DNA from: Acidobacteriota bacterium | GTDB lineage: Bacteria; Acidobacteriota; Terriglobia; Terriglobales; Acidobacteriaceae | Length of the DNA stretch: 30,572 nt | Assembly: GCA_003225595.1 (NCBI GenBank) | Contig: QIAR01000116.1 | Span: 1 to 30,572 of the forward strand | Reading direction: 5' to 3' | Shown here: positions 8,701 through 15,616 of the stretch, piece after piece | Position numbering within the stretch: position 1 is the stretch's first letter | Layout: each line of letters starts with the position of its first letter | Position numbers and translations under genes: made by a program | The notes under the pieces: generated by a model | The model's database searches: none | Told to the model about the DNA's origin: nothing | What the model saw: only the letters and a program-made list of their open reading frames with translations

Positions 8701-9430
8701 ACGTCCTGCACTTTGTCAGGACAGACCTCGTAGTAAGGATTGCTAGCCTCGCGGATCTGGAAGAACACATCCGGGTTTTGGGCGGTGCCGCGCAGCACGG
8801 GATGATCAGGAGAGAGCCCCCGCTGCCGATGCTCGAAGACGCGCTCCATGTCGATCAGGGCACGCATGTCGTCTTCGGTGAGCATCTCGATTTTGTTGAT
8901 TTCATGTGAGGTGCGGAACCCATCGAAGAAATGAAGAAACGGGATGCGGGATTCGAGGGAAGCAGCATGCGCGATGAGTGCCATATCCATCGCTTCCTGC
9001 ACGGAATTTGAACAGAGCATCGCGAATCCTGTGCTACGGCAGAACATCACGTCCGAGTGGTCGCCAAAGATGGAGAGCGCGTGCGTGGCTACTGTGCGTG
9101 CCGTGACATGGAATGCCGTGGGCGTCAGTTCGCCAGCGATCTTGTTCATGTTAGAGATCATGAGCAGCAGGCCCTGGGATGCGGTGAAGGTAGTGGCCAG
9201 CGATCCGGTCTGCAACGCGCCGTGCACTGCGCCGGCGGCGCCGCCCTCGCTCTGCATTTCGATTACCTGCGGGACGGTACCCCAAATGTTGGCCACGCCT
9301 TCTGACGACCACTGGTCAGCCCACTCGCCCATAGGAGAGGAAGGGGTGATGGGATAAATGGCAATGACCTCATTGAGGCGACATTCGCGACCGCCTCGTT
9401 GGCGTCCATGGTCTTGAACTTGCGTTTCAT
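5787..9430 (-). CDS. nifJ: Pyruvate:ferredoxin (flavodoxin) oxidoreductase, frameshifted near its start
   Basis: The single-chain PFOR of about 1210 residues oxidises pyruvate with CoA to acetyl-CoA and CO2 and reduces ferredoxin or flavodoxin. Order seen: pyruvate/TPP domain I (I-Y-P-I-T-P-S-S-P-M-G-E-W), CoA-domain region, two 4Fe-4S motifs (C-I-Q-C-G-K-C-A-M-V-C-P and C-T-G-C-G-I-C-V-D-I-C-P), then the TPP domain with C-S-G-C-G-E-T-P, G-G-D-G-W-A-Y-D-I-G-Y-G and V-Y-S-N-T-G-G-Q-A-S-K-S-T-P. The expected start is ATG 9430 (M-K-R-K-F-K-T-M-D-A-N-E-A-V-A-N-V-A) behind GAGAGGG. That frame is lost at about 9380, and the rest of the protein is in the next frame (R-L-N-E-V-I-A-I-Y-P). The remaining 1,190 codons are intact. 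The DHOD-like gene lies 41 bases downstream. Confidence 0.93.
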
Positions 9431-9543
9431 GAGCACCCTCTCTCGAATTTGTCCCGCGAGGACAGAGCTTTGTGCCGTGCCGCTCCTGTGCCCTAGGGGC
9501 GATGTTCACGTTAAGAATGCCAAAGTGCAAGCGGGATGTCGGA

Positions 9544-9763
9544 GACCAGGTTCACACACGCGTGTGACGGCAATCACAAACCGTTCCTGGGCGTCCCCGG
9601 CGTGATGTTCTCCGAATTCATGAGGAAGCGGTTGCTGCAATTGCAGGGTCCGCCCTGTCATTCGATCAGGCCCCGAGCGACAAGCAGCACCGCGGCATCA
9701 TCATGGCGATAGGCATTACCAACGCCGATCACCAGGAGCTTGGAATCTTCACTCGGGTTTCAT
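9544..9763 (-). pseudogene. Remnant of a hydrogenase maturation protease (HyaD/HupD family, M52)
   Basis: From about 9757 to the TGA at 9658 the minus strand reads L-L-V-I-G-V-G-N-A-Y-R-H-D-D-A-A-V-L-L-V-A-R. This matches the N-terminal signature of [NiFe]-hydrogenase maturation peptidases (I-G-x-G-N-x-x-x-x-D-D-x-x-G), whose aspartate binds nickel. A short M-K-P-E then stop sits in a different frame at 9763, as expected if one base is missing. A further frame (E-F-G-E-H-H-A-G-D to V-I-A-V-T-R-V) may be the next part. The usual length is about 150-170 residues, so this copy is broken by shifts and stops. No hydrogenase gene is in the window. Confidence 0.55.
9563..9578. promoter_or_regulatory. 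CRP/FNR-type operator upstream of nifJ
   Basis: TGTGACGGCAATCACA has perfect TGTGA and TCACA half-sites with a 6-base spacer. It lies about 140 bases upstream of the nifJ ATG. Sixteen bases (GTGACGGCAATCACAA, 9564-9579) recur exactly, in inverse orientation, at 17824-17839 in front of the Crp/Fnr gene, including the spacer. It overlaps the tail of the hydrogenase-protease remnant, so part of the sequence could be inherited coding DNA. Confidence 0.6.
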
Positions 9764-9929
9764 TTTTCGTTCAGTTCCGCTTCCTCGGGCTGTGCGGTCG
9801 GGTTTTTTTGTGTCACTTCCCTTCAACATCCGAATCAGATCGCCCAGATTCCATAAAGTGTTGCAACCTACACCACTACAATGACAACCGCTGCATCTTC
9901 TGCGGGGCTAACGGAGGATTCGCATCATG

Positions 9930-10170
9930 AGAGTACCTCGCGCCCCCGAGACGGACTTTCCCCACGGATGAACATGCCAACGATGTCGTCCATCGACAGA
10001 CGATTTTATTGGCCCGGGACGCGGACACCGCCGCCCGCCAGCTATATGCCGACAGAGTGAACTTTGTTTCTTCTGGCGTGGTCGCGAACCAAAAGACACA
10101 GCTGGGGTTCAATAAAGCATTCCTCGTGCGTGATCCCGATGTTCACACGATCGCAATCGAGGATAGATAG
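9930..10170 (+). pseudogene. 5'-truncated remnant of a VOC (glyoxalase-fold) protein
   Basis: From just after a TGA at 9927 the plus strand is open to TAG 10168-10170, with no start codon in good context. It reads E-Y-L-A-P, then D-E-H-A-N-D-V-V-H-R-Q-T, N-F-V-S-S-G-V-V-A, and L-G-F-N-K-A-F-L-V-R-D-P-D-V-H. These are the C-terminal blocks of VOC-superfamily proteins (typically H-W-Q-T near the N side and F-V-S-P-G-V-V ... L-V-R-D-P-D-G-H). Complete proteins are about 250-300 residues; only about 79 codons remain. It is a decaying fragment without detectable 5' half. Confidence 0.6.
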
Positions 10171-10180
10171 GGGAAGGTCG

Positions 10181-10348
10181 ATGAAAGGAATCATTTATCA
10201 CGCGTTGAGTGGGCGGCTGCCGCTGGAACTCGATTACCGCGATCCGGCTATGCCTAGCGACAAGGGCGGAAATCGAAAGGAGTGCGCCGGAGCAGAGCCG
10301 GTGCAACACAGCGATGCGAAGGCACAGATCGCGGATGCGTTTGCATGA
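10181..10348 (+). CDS. Hypothetical short ORF (55 aa)
   Basis: ATG 10181 follows AGGGGAAGG by a short spacer, a plausible ribosome site, and encodes 55 residues beginning M-K-G-I-I-Y-H-A-L-S-G-R and ending A-D-A-F-A. The middle is polar and has no recognisable domain. It starts 10 bases after the VOC remnant in a stretch of decayed DNA, so it may itself be a fragment. The remaining DNA to 10447 shows nothing else that I can support. Confidence 0.25.
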   Translation: MKGIIYHALSGRLPLELDYRDPAMPSDKGGNRKECAGAEPVQHSDAKAQIADAFA

Positions 10349-10447
10349 TTTAGCCGCTGTGGCAACGATTTGTCGCGCAGGCGCGCTTCTCCGCAGTCTG
10401 TTGGAGGCGTGCCCGGCGTAAATTGAACGTTGCGGGATTCACATTTT

Positions 10448-11476
10448 TCAGAACAGCGTAAGTTGTTCCTCTCCTTCCGGCCGCGTATGGGCGCGTTGGC
10501 TGTGCCTGCCGCTCCTGATGCCATGCTTCTGCCGCAGACGAGCCAGCAATTGTGAAACCCTCTTGTGATACGCCTGAGGCAGAAAAGCACGGTTGTTGAA
10601 TCGCTCGCGATAGCTTGCCACCAGCTGTGGGAATTGCTTTTCCAGGAAGGGAAGAAACACTGCGGCGGAACACGGTTTCAGGAAGAGCGGATTGGCATAA
10701 ATGTACTTGCCTCCCGCTTCAGCTGTAGCCCTCACCAGCGCCTCCAGATCATGTGGTGAATCGGTGATACCGGGAAGCACCGGTGCGCAGATCACGCCCG
10801 CATTCAGTCCTGACTCATTTAGCTTTCGCACCGTATTAAGCCGCAAGTCTGGTCGCGGCGCCCGGGGTTCCAGCATTCGCGCCAACTCCGAGTTCAGCGT
10901 AGTGACGGTCAAGTTCACGAAGAGCTGATTGTGTTCCGCGACTTTTTGCAGGAGATTGATATCCCGCAAGATGAGATTTGATTTTGTGACGATTCCGAGC
11001 TCCAAGCCGCGATGCCGAGCCAACTCTTCGAGAATTGCTCGTGTGACTTCATAGCGGCGCTCGGCAGGCTGATACGGATCCGTCGCGGTACCGATGGCAA
11101 TTTCCTCGCCCGGTTTTACATGACGAAGTTCCTGCCGAAGCAAATCGGCGGCGTGTTCTTTGACGTAGATCCTCCGCTCGAAATCTACGCCCTGGCGCAT
11201 TTCCATAAATTCGTGGGTGTAGCGAGCATAACAATACTTGCAAGCGAACTCGCAGCCGCGATAAGGATTGATCGTCCAAGTGAAAGGCATGCGCGCGCTG
11301 GTGCAGCGATTGAGCAGGGAGCGCACCGGAAGGGTGAAGTACTCGACATCGTGGGCTTGCCGGAGCGATTCGCCCTGGGCAGCGAGACGCGCGATACCGA
11401 CTAGCGGGGTGCCTTCGGACGAGGGGATGAGGGGAAGGGAGGCCATGACGGCTTTCGCCTTTTGTTCACTCATCAT
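10448..11476 (-). CDS. Radical SAM protein, SplB-like (PA0069/Rv2578c-type)
   Basis: About 342 residues. The radical SAM cluster motif is C-x3-C-x2-C in R-G-C-E-F-A-C-K-Y-C-Y-A-R, preceded by W-T-I-N-P-Y. Other family features are I-A-I-G-T-A-T-D-P-Y-Q-P-A-E, L-G-I-V-T-K-S-N, L-F-V-N-L-T-V-T-T and V-L-P-G-I-T-D-S. The protein belongs to the group annotated as spore-photoproduct-lyase-like or PA0069 family, whose reaction is undetermined. Several starts are in frame (TTG 11500, ATG 11485, 11476, 11473, 11446) and none has a strong Shine-Dalgarno; ATG 11476 is a compromise. The Mop-like gene starts about 270 bases upstream on the same strand. Confidence 0.85.
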   Translation of the reverse strand: MMSEQKAKAVMASLPLIPSSEGTPLVGIARLAAQGESLRQAHDVEYFTLPVRSLLNRCTSARMPFTWTINPYRGCEFACKYCYARYTHEFMEMRQGVDFERRIYVKEHAADLLRQELRHVKPGEEIAIGTATDPYQPAERRYEVTRAILEELARHRGLELGIVTKSNLILRDINLLQKVAEHNQLFVNLTVTTLNSELARMLEPRAPRPDLRLNTVRKLNESGLNAGVICAPVLPGITDSPHDLEALVRATAEAGGKYIYANPLFLKPCSAAVFLPFLEKQFPQLVASYRERFNNRAFLPQAYHKRVSQLLARLRQKHGIRSGRHSQRAHTRPEGEEQLTLF

Positions 11477-11535
11477 AGGCCGCATCGAAAACCGTGTCAA
11501 GCAGCAGCCCGAGGGCAGGCTTGATCTTGCCCTGG

Positions 11536-11745
11536 TTAGGGCTTCATTAGCAGTACGTTCACAGCTTTCACAATCACCTGGACCTTGTCGCCCTTTCTCA
11601 AACCAAGCTCTTCAAGGGACTCCAACGTCATAACGGATGCCATTCGTGACTTGGCTGGAGTCTCCAACTTGACCAGGCACATCAGTTTGCCCTTCTTGAT
11701 TTCCTGGACTTCGCCGATGATCTGGTTCCGTGCGCCGACTTTCAT
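11536..11745 (-). CDS. mop: Molybdopterin/molybdate-binding protein with a single TOBE (Mop) domain
   Basis: The 69-residue protein starts M-K-V-G-A-R-N-Q-I-I-G-E-V and consists of one TOBE/Mop domain (A-S-V-M-T-L-E-S-L-E-E-L-G-L, V-I-V-K-A-V-N-V-L-L). Such molbindins of about 68-70 residues assemble as hexamers and bind molybdate or tungstate in the cytosol. ATG 11745 is chosen because GGAGGAA lies 5 bases upstream; an upstream start at 11763 would add six residues that the family lacks. Its position between a radical SAM gene and peptidases does not point to a specific molybdoenzyme. Confidence 0.88.
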   Translation of the reverse strand: MKVGARNQIIGEVQEIKKGKLMCLVKLETPAKSRMASVMTLESLEELGLRKGDKVQVIVKAVNVLLMKP

Positions 11746-11807
11746 CGTGGTTCCTCCGAACAATTCGAAACAATCTAGTTGCTGTGCCGTACCTCACACG
11801 CGCGGTT

Positions 11808-13277
11808 CTACTTGCTGGTCTGGCCCTCCGCTGGTTTCTCGCGCGGCGGTGGGGGGATCGTGATGTCCACGGGCGTTACCTGGCCCAGCGACGCTAAGGG
11901 TTTATCGAACCCGGAAGTGTTTCCCACCACTAGCACGGCCAACTGATCTTTGTGGAGGTACTTGGCCGCAACGCGTGCAACATCCGCGGTGCTGACCTTT
12001 TCAATCCCCGCGCGATAGCGTTCCAGAAAATCCGGCGGATATCCATAGAACTCGTACGCCATGCGTTCCCGCAAGATCTTCTCCGGCGTATCAAAATTGA
12101 AGATGAACGAGTTCAGGATGGAGTCTCTGGCGCGCTTGATCTCATCTTCCGTAATGGGGCGCTTCGTTAGATCGTCAATCTCCTGATAAATTGCCTGGAT
12201 TGATTCGACCGTGCTCTGGCTTTTGGTGCCGACCGACATCCTCAGGATTCCAGGATGGTCGAATGCAGTGCCAATGCCACCGCCGACTGCATACGCGAGT
12301 CCCTTGGCGGAGCGGATATCACTGAAGAGGCGTGATGAAAATCCTCCGCCGAATGCCTCGTTGAAAACTTCAATCGCATAGTAGTCGGGATTTTTGCGGG
12401 TGGTGCCGAGGTGAACCATGCGAATCGCGCTCTGGTTCACATCTTTCTTTTCGACCAGGTAATAACCCGGTTTTGCCGTCTGGAATTGGATCTCGGGTTC
12501 ATGCCAAGCCGGGCCTTTGGGCCAGGAACCAAATACCTGGCGTAACTTGGCCTCCATGGCTGCCGGATCGAAATCCCCCGCCACGCCAAGGATGATGTTA
12601 TTGGGATAAAGGTGTTCATGATGCCAGTTCAAGAGATCCGGGCGTGTGATGGCGGCGATGGTGGCGTATTCAGGCACTCGCGCGTACGGATTATTCGCGC
12701 CATAGGCGAGCTTTACGGACTCTCGCGTCGCGATTCCACCGATCTCGTCGTTCCGTCGCGAGATCGCGTCGAAGGCTCCCTTTTGTGCGATATCGAGCTT
12801 GTCATCGTGAAATTGCGGTTCACGCAACACGTCGAGAAATACTTTGAAGACATCTTCGAAGTCACCCTTCAGGCAGGACCAGCCAATGGTGGTGGAGTCC
12901 ACACCGCCGCTGGTTTCCACTTTGGCCGCTCGGATCTCGAGGAAGTCGTCGAGTTGATCGCCGGTTTGGGTTTTGATTCCACCTGTGCGCCAGACTTCCC
13001 CGTAAATATCCACCATGCCGATTTTGCTTGCCGGTTCGATTCGCGATCCGCCGCGAATACGGGCTACTCCGTCGATTAATGGCAACTCATGGTCTTCCTG
13101 CAAGAAGATCACCATGCCATTCGGCAGCTCAATTCGCTTCGGCTCCTTAGGGTGGAAAGCAGGCAGTTGCGGAATTTTGATCTGCTGCCAATCGGTTGCT
13201 TGTGCGGCCGCGTGCGGCATGGCGGCCGTTGCCAGAATCGATGCGAAGAATACGAGAGCGAGAGAGAAACGCCTCAT
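11808..13277 (-). CDS. M16 (insulinase-like) peptidase, non-catalytic subunit, exported
   Basis: 489 residues with an N-terminal signal peptide (A-L-V-F-F-A-S-I-L-A-T-A to A-A-A-Q-A). The M16 fold is clear from L-P-N-G-M-V-I-F-L-Q-E, G-G-V-D-S-T-T-I-G-W, N-N-I-I-L-G-V-A-G-D-F-D, and G-G-G-F-S-S-R-L-F-S-D-I-R near the middle. The zinc motif H-x-x-E-H is replaced by M-V-D-I-Y-G-E-V at the corresponding place, so this is the inactive partner of a two-subunit peptidase. Its ATG overlaps the stop of the active subunit by four bases (ATGA), indicating translational coupling and a periplasmic or envelope heterodimer. Confidence 0.9.
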   Translation of the reverse strand: MRRFSLALVFFASILATAAMPHAAAQATDWQQIKIPQLPAFHPKEPKRIELPNGMVIFLQEDHELPLIDGVARIRGGSRIEPASKIGMVDIYGEVWRTGGIKTQTGDQLDDFLEIRAAKVETSGGVDSTTIGWSCLKGDFEDVFKVFLDVLREPQFHDDKLDIAQKGAFDAISRRNDEIGGIATRESVKLAYGANNPYARVPEYATIAAITRPDLLNWHHEHLYPNNIILGVAGDFDPAAMEAKLRQVFGSWPKGPAWHEPEIQFQTAKPGYYLVEKKDVNQSAIRMVHLGTTRKNPDYYAIEVFNEAFGGGFSSRLFSDIRSAKGLAYAVGGGIGTAFDHPGILRMSVGTKSQSTVESIQAIYQEIDDLTKRPITEDEIKRARDSILNSFIFNFDTPEKILRERMAYEFYGYPPDFLERYRAGIEKVSTADVARVAAKYLHKDQLAVLVVGNTSGFDKPLASLGQVTPVDITIPPPPREKPAEGQTSK

Positions 13278-14812
13278 TCCTGACCTCCTTGCGGCGCCGC
13301 AGCCGAGGCGCTGGCCGCGTTCTCGATGATGCCCACGGTGCGATTGATGGGCACGAACGTTCCTTTGGCGACTCGCCGGATGTCGGCCTTGGTGACCTTG
13401 TCAATCCGGTCCACCGTGCGGAACAACTCGCGCCAGTCATCGTACCGCGCCTGGTATATCCCAAGCTGGAGTGCCAGTCCTACATTGTCCGCAAGCCCGC
13501 GGATCAAATTCGCCTTGGCGCGGGTTTTAATCATCTTCAGTTCTTCGTCGCTGATGTCTTCTTTCTCGATTCGCGCAATCTCGGCATGAATCGCATCGCC
13601 CACCTCTTGCGGCGTCTGACCGGGTAAGGGAACAGCGTAAAACGCGAATAGATGCGGATACTTGGTGCCGGGAAATCCGGAGAATCCTGCCGAGAAAGAG
13701 GCGATCTTCTTATCACGCACCAGTGCGCGGTAAAGGCGCGAGGTGCGCCCTTCCGACATTAGATCGGCTATGGCATCGTAAACCGCGTCATCTTTATCGT
13801 GGTAGTCGGGCCGGTGATAACCCTCGACGTAGAAGGGCTGTGAAGCCTCGTGCAGCACAACTCGGCGTTCGGAATTCTGCGGTGGCTCCACGGTGGTCCG
13901 CTCGTCCGGCGTGGGAGGAGAGGTCAGCCGGCCGAAATATTTTTCAATAATCGGCATGGCCTCGGAGGCTTTTATGTCGCCCACCACGGTGACCACCATG
14001 TTCGAGGGCACGTAGTAGCTGTCAAAAAAGTGTTGCGCATCGGTAGCGGAGAAAGAGTTCAGGTCCGATATCCAGCCGATGGTTGGTCGATGATAGGGAT
14101 GCGCCGCAAAGGCTGCGGCGATGAACTGCTCAACCAACCGGCCGATGGGCCGACTGTCCGTGCGCATGCGCCGCTCTTCGATTACCACGTTGCGCTCGTC
14201 GTAAAACTGCCGCATCACCGGATGCAGGAAACGTTCCGACTCGAGGTATGCCCAGAGCTCCAGACGGTTTGAAGGAAAGGAATAGTGATAACCGGTTTCG
14301 TCATCGCTAGTGAAAGCGTTCATTCCCTCGCCACCTTCGCGCTCTACGATTTCGCCGAACTCATTGGGCTTCACATATTGGTTAGCCGCGATAACGGCAT
14401 CTTTCCAGGCCTTTTCCAGTTGATTGACCTTTTGATCATCGCGGCCGACAGTCTTGTCACGCTCTCGCATATAGGCGGCGTAGGCCTGTTCTACCTTCTG
14501 CAGCGCGCCCCTTTCTGCGTTGTAATCTTTCGTGCCAATCTTATCGGTGCCCTTGAACGCCATGTGCTCGAACATGTGTGCCAGGCCAGTCTTACCCATG
14601 GGATCCTGCACCGAGCCGGCATCGACATGGGTAAAGAAAGAGAAGACCGGCGCCTCTGGGCGCTCGTAAATGACGACCGTCAGGCCGTTTGCCAGCTTCT
14701 TGACAGTCGTATGTTTTTCAAACGATGCCAAGTCTTGTGCCACCGCCACCGTGGAAAGAAGTACGCAAAGAAGCAAGAAAGCGATTTGAGTTCGAATTGC
14801 GCGGTATCTCAT
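13274..14812 (-). CDS. M16 (insulinase-like) zinc peptidase, catalytic subunit, exported
   Basis: 512 residues; signal peptide A-F-L-L-L-C-V-L-L-S-T-V-A-V-A-Q. The inverted zinc motif is intact, H79-M-F-E82-H83, within G-L-A-H-M-F-E-H-M-A-F-K-G-T. A third ligand is expected in N-V-V-I-E-E-R-R-M-R near residue 211. A charged, probably helical insertion (about 95-145, with V-E-Q-A-Y-A-A-Y-M-R-E-R) lies between the zinc helix and N-A-F-T-S-D-D-E-T, longer than in short M16B proteins. ATG 14812 follows GGAGG. It precedes and overlaps the non-catalytic subunit gene; together they should form one peptide-degrading chamber outside the cytosol. Confidence 0.93.
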   Translation of the reverse strand: MRYRAIRTQIAFLLLCVLLSTVAVAQDLASFEKHTTVKKLANGLTVVIYERPEAPVFSFFTHVDAGSVQDPMGKTGLAHMFEHMAFKGTDKIGTKDYNAERGALQKVEQAYAAYMRERDKTVGRDDQKVNQLEKAWKDAVIAANQYVKPNEFGEIVEREGGEGMNAFTSDDETGYHYSFPSNRLELWAYLESERFLHPVMRQFYDERNVVIEERRMRTDSRPIGRLVEQFIAAAFAAHPYHRPTIGWISDLNSFSATDAQHFFDSYYVPSNMVVTVVGDIKASEAMPIIEKYFGRLTSPPTPDERTTVEPPQNSERRVVLHEASQPFYVEGYHRPDYHDKDDAVYDAIADLMSEGRTSRLYRALVRDKKIASFSAGFSGFPGTKYPHLFAFYAVPLPGQTPQEVGDAIHAEIARIEKEDISDEELKMIKTRAKANLIRGLADNVGLALQLGIYQARYDDWRELFRTVDRIDKVTKADIRRVAKGTFVPINRTVGIIENAASASAAAPQGGQE

Positions 14813-15117
14813 CGTGCCTCCGCTTGACGTACCAGATATCAGGAAGAAATCGAAGTTACGTGGGGGGAAGGGAAGTTGTCAAACGGGCCGGGCGCGAGGT
14901 GACGTCAAGCTGCTTCTCCTATAAAGGGGATTGTCAAGAGACATTTTTGTTCCCGCACCGGAGGCTCTCGCCGCATCCAGCCCTCTGACCCTTTGAGCTC
15001 TTGGTCTCGGTCGTTTCGCGCGCGGAGCGGCGAGGGCAACGGCAATTGTCCTCCATCTCAACTGTTTCTTCAATTTCCATATCTGGAATAAATCAAAGGT
15101 AAAAGCGGGGAACGAAC

Positions 15118-15137
15118 GTCTCGGCGAGACAATTGTC
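15118..15137. promoter_or_regulatory. Overlapping palindromes upstream of the repeat-protein gene
   Basis: GTCTC-GGC-GAGAC (15118-15130) overlaps the perfect palindrome GACAATTGTC (15128-15137), about 100 bases before the start of the secreted repeat protein. The 420-base divergent region 14813-15233 contains no supported gene, so promoters for the M16 operon and the repeat protein must lie here. No specific factor can be named. Confidence 0.3.
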
Positions 15138-15233
15138 GCCAAGGTCGGCGCAAGCCTCTGGATGAGTGTGACTCACGAGCCGCTTGTTTGAGGCCGAGCT
15201 ACCAAATTACGCGAAAGCGAAAAGGAGCAACCA

Positions 15234-15563
15234 ATGAAACACTCAGTCGTTCGTCTTCACTTATTTGGAGTGCTGCTGGCAGGGTTAGCGAGTCCTGCAT
15301 TTGCCGATGGCAACCCGATTCCTTGGCCCAAGAAGCTGCGCGAGCTGGCTCTGACGGTAACTGTGGGCTCGCCAAAGCTGGTCGCTGACGGGTCTCCGAT
15401 CCCGTGGCCGAAGCCAAAGCTGGTTGCCGACGGGTCTCCGATCCCGTGGCCGAAGCCAAAGCTGGTCGCTGACGGGTCGCCGATCCCATGGCCGAAGCCA
15501 AAGCTCGTTGCCGATGGCTCGCCGATCCCGGAGCCGGGATCCGGTTCGGTCGCTGTTCGGTGA
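15234..15563 (+). CDS. Small secreted protein with LVADGSPIPWPKPK tandem repeats
   Basis: 109 residues, ATG 15234 behind AAAGGAG. Residues 1-24 form a signal peptide (F-G-V-L-L-A-G-L-A-S-P-A-F-A, cleavage before D-G). The mature part starts with D-G-N-P-I-P-W-P-K-K, then after a short linker has three 14-residue units L-V-A-D-G-S-P-I-P-W-P-K-P-K and a fourth diverged unit ending D-G-S-P-I-P-E-P-G-S-G. Units are 42 bases each (15378-15419, 15420-15461, 15462-15503, then a partial one). Basic, proline-rich and tryptophan-containing, it should be extended and may bind envelope or phosphate-bearing polymers; function unknown. An inverted repeat follows at 15574. Confidence 0.75.
   Translation: MKHSVVRLHLFGVLLAGLASPAFADGNPIPWPKKLRELALTVTVGSPKLVADGSPIPWPKPKLVADGSPIPWPKPKLVADGSPIPWPKPKLVADGSPIPEPGSGSVAVR
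15378..15539 (+). repeat. Four 42-bp tandem repeats inside the secreted protein gene
   Basis: Unit boundaries are 15378, 15420, 15462 and 15504. The first three units differ by only a few third-position changes (GTCGCT/GTTGCC, TCTCCG/TCGCCG, CCGTGG/CCATGG). The fourth changes W to E and is incomplete. The near identity suggests recent expansion by slippage, and the synonymous differences suggest the protein sequence is maintained. Confidence 0.9.
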
Positions 15564-15573
15564 CGTTCGGTTG

Positions 15574-15615
15574 AAGCCTGCGGATAGCTCGTTTAAGCTT
15601 GCCATCCGCAGGCTT
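15574..15615 (+). terminator. Strong hairpin between the repeat protein and the membrane protein
   Basis: AAGCCTGCGGAT and ATCCGCAGGCTT are perfect 12-bp inverted repeats separated by 18 bases. The stem starts 10 bases after the stop of the repeat protein and ends one base before ATG 15617 of the next gene, so it would cover that gene's ribosome-binding region. There is no U tract. It may be a terminator or attenuator that limits expression of the membrane protein. Confidence 0.55.
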
Positions 15616-15616
15616 T

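Noticed and set aside
6096..9357. Many plus-strand open frames opposite nifJ
   Set aside because: All are antisense shadows of a highly conserved enzyme with strong codon bias.
15378..15539. Tandem repeats as a possible CRISPR array
   Set aside because: Units are adjacent without unique spacers and are in frame within a coding sequence.
15199..15605. Long minus-strand frames with repeats opposite the secreted repeat protein
   Set aside because: The 42-base repeat keeps other frames open as a by-product. The plus strand has a signal peptide, ribosome site and sensible composition; the minus frames do not.
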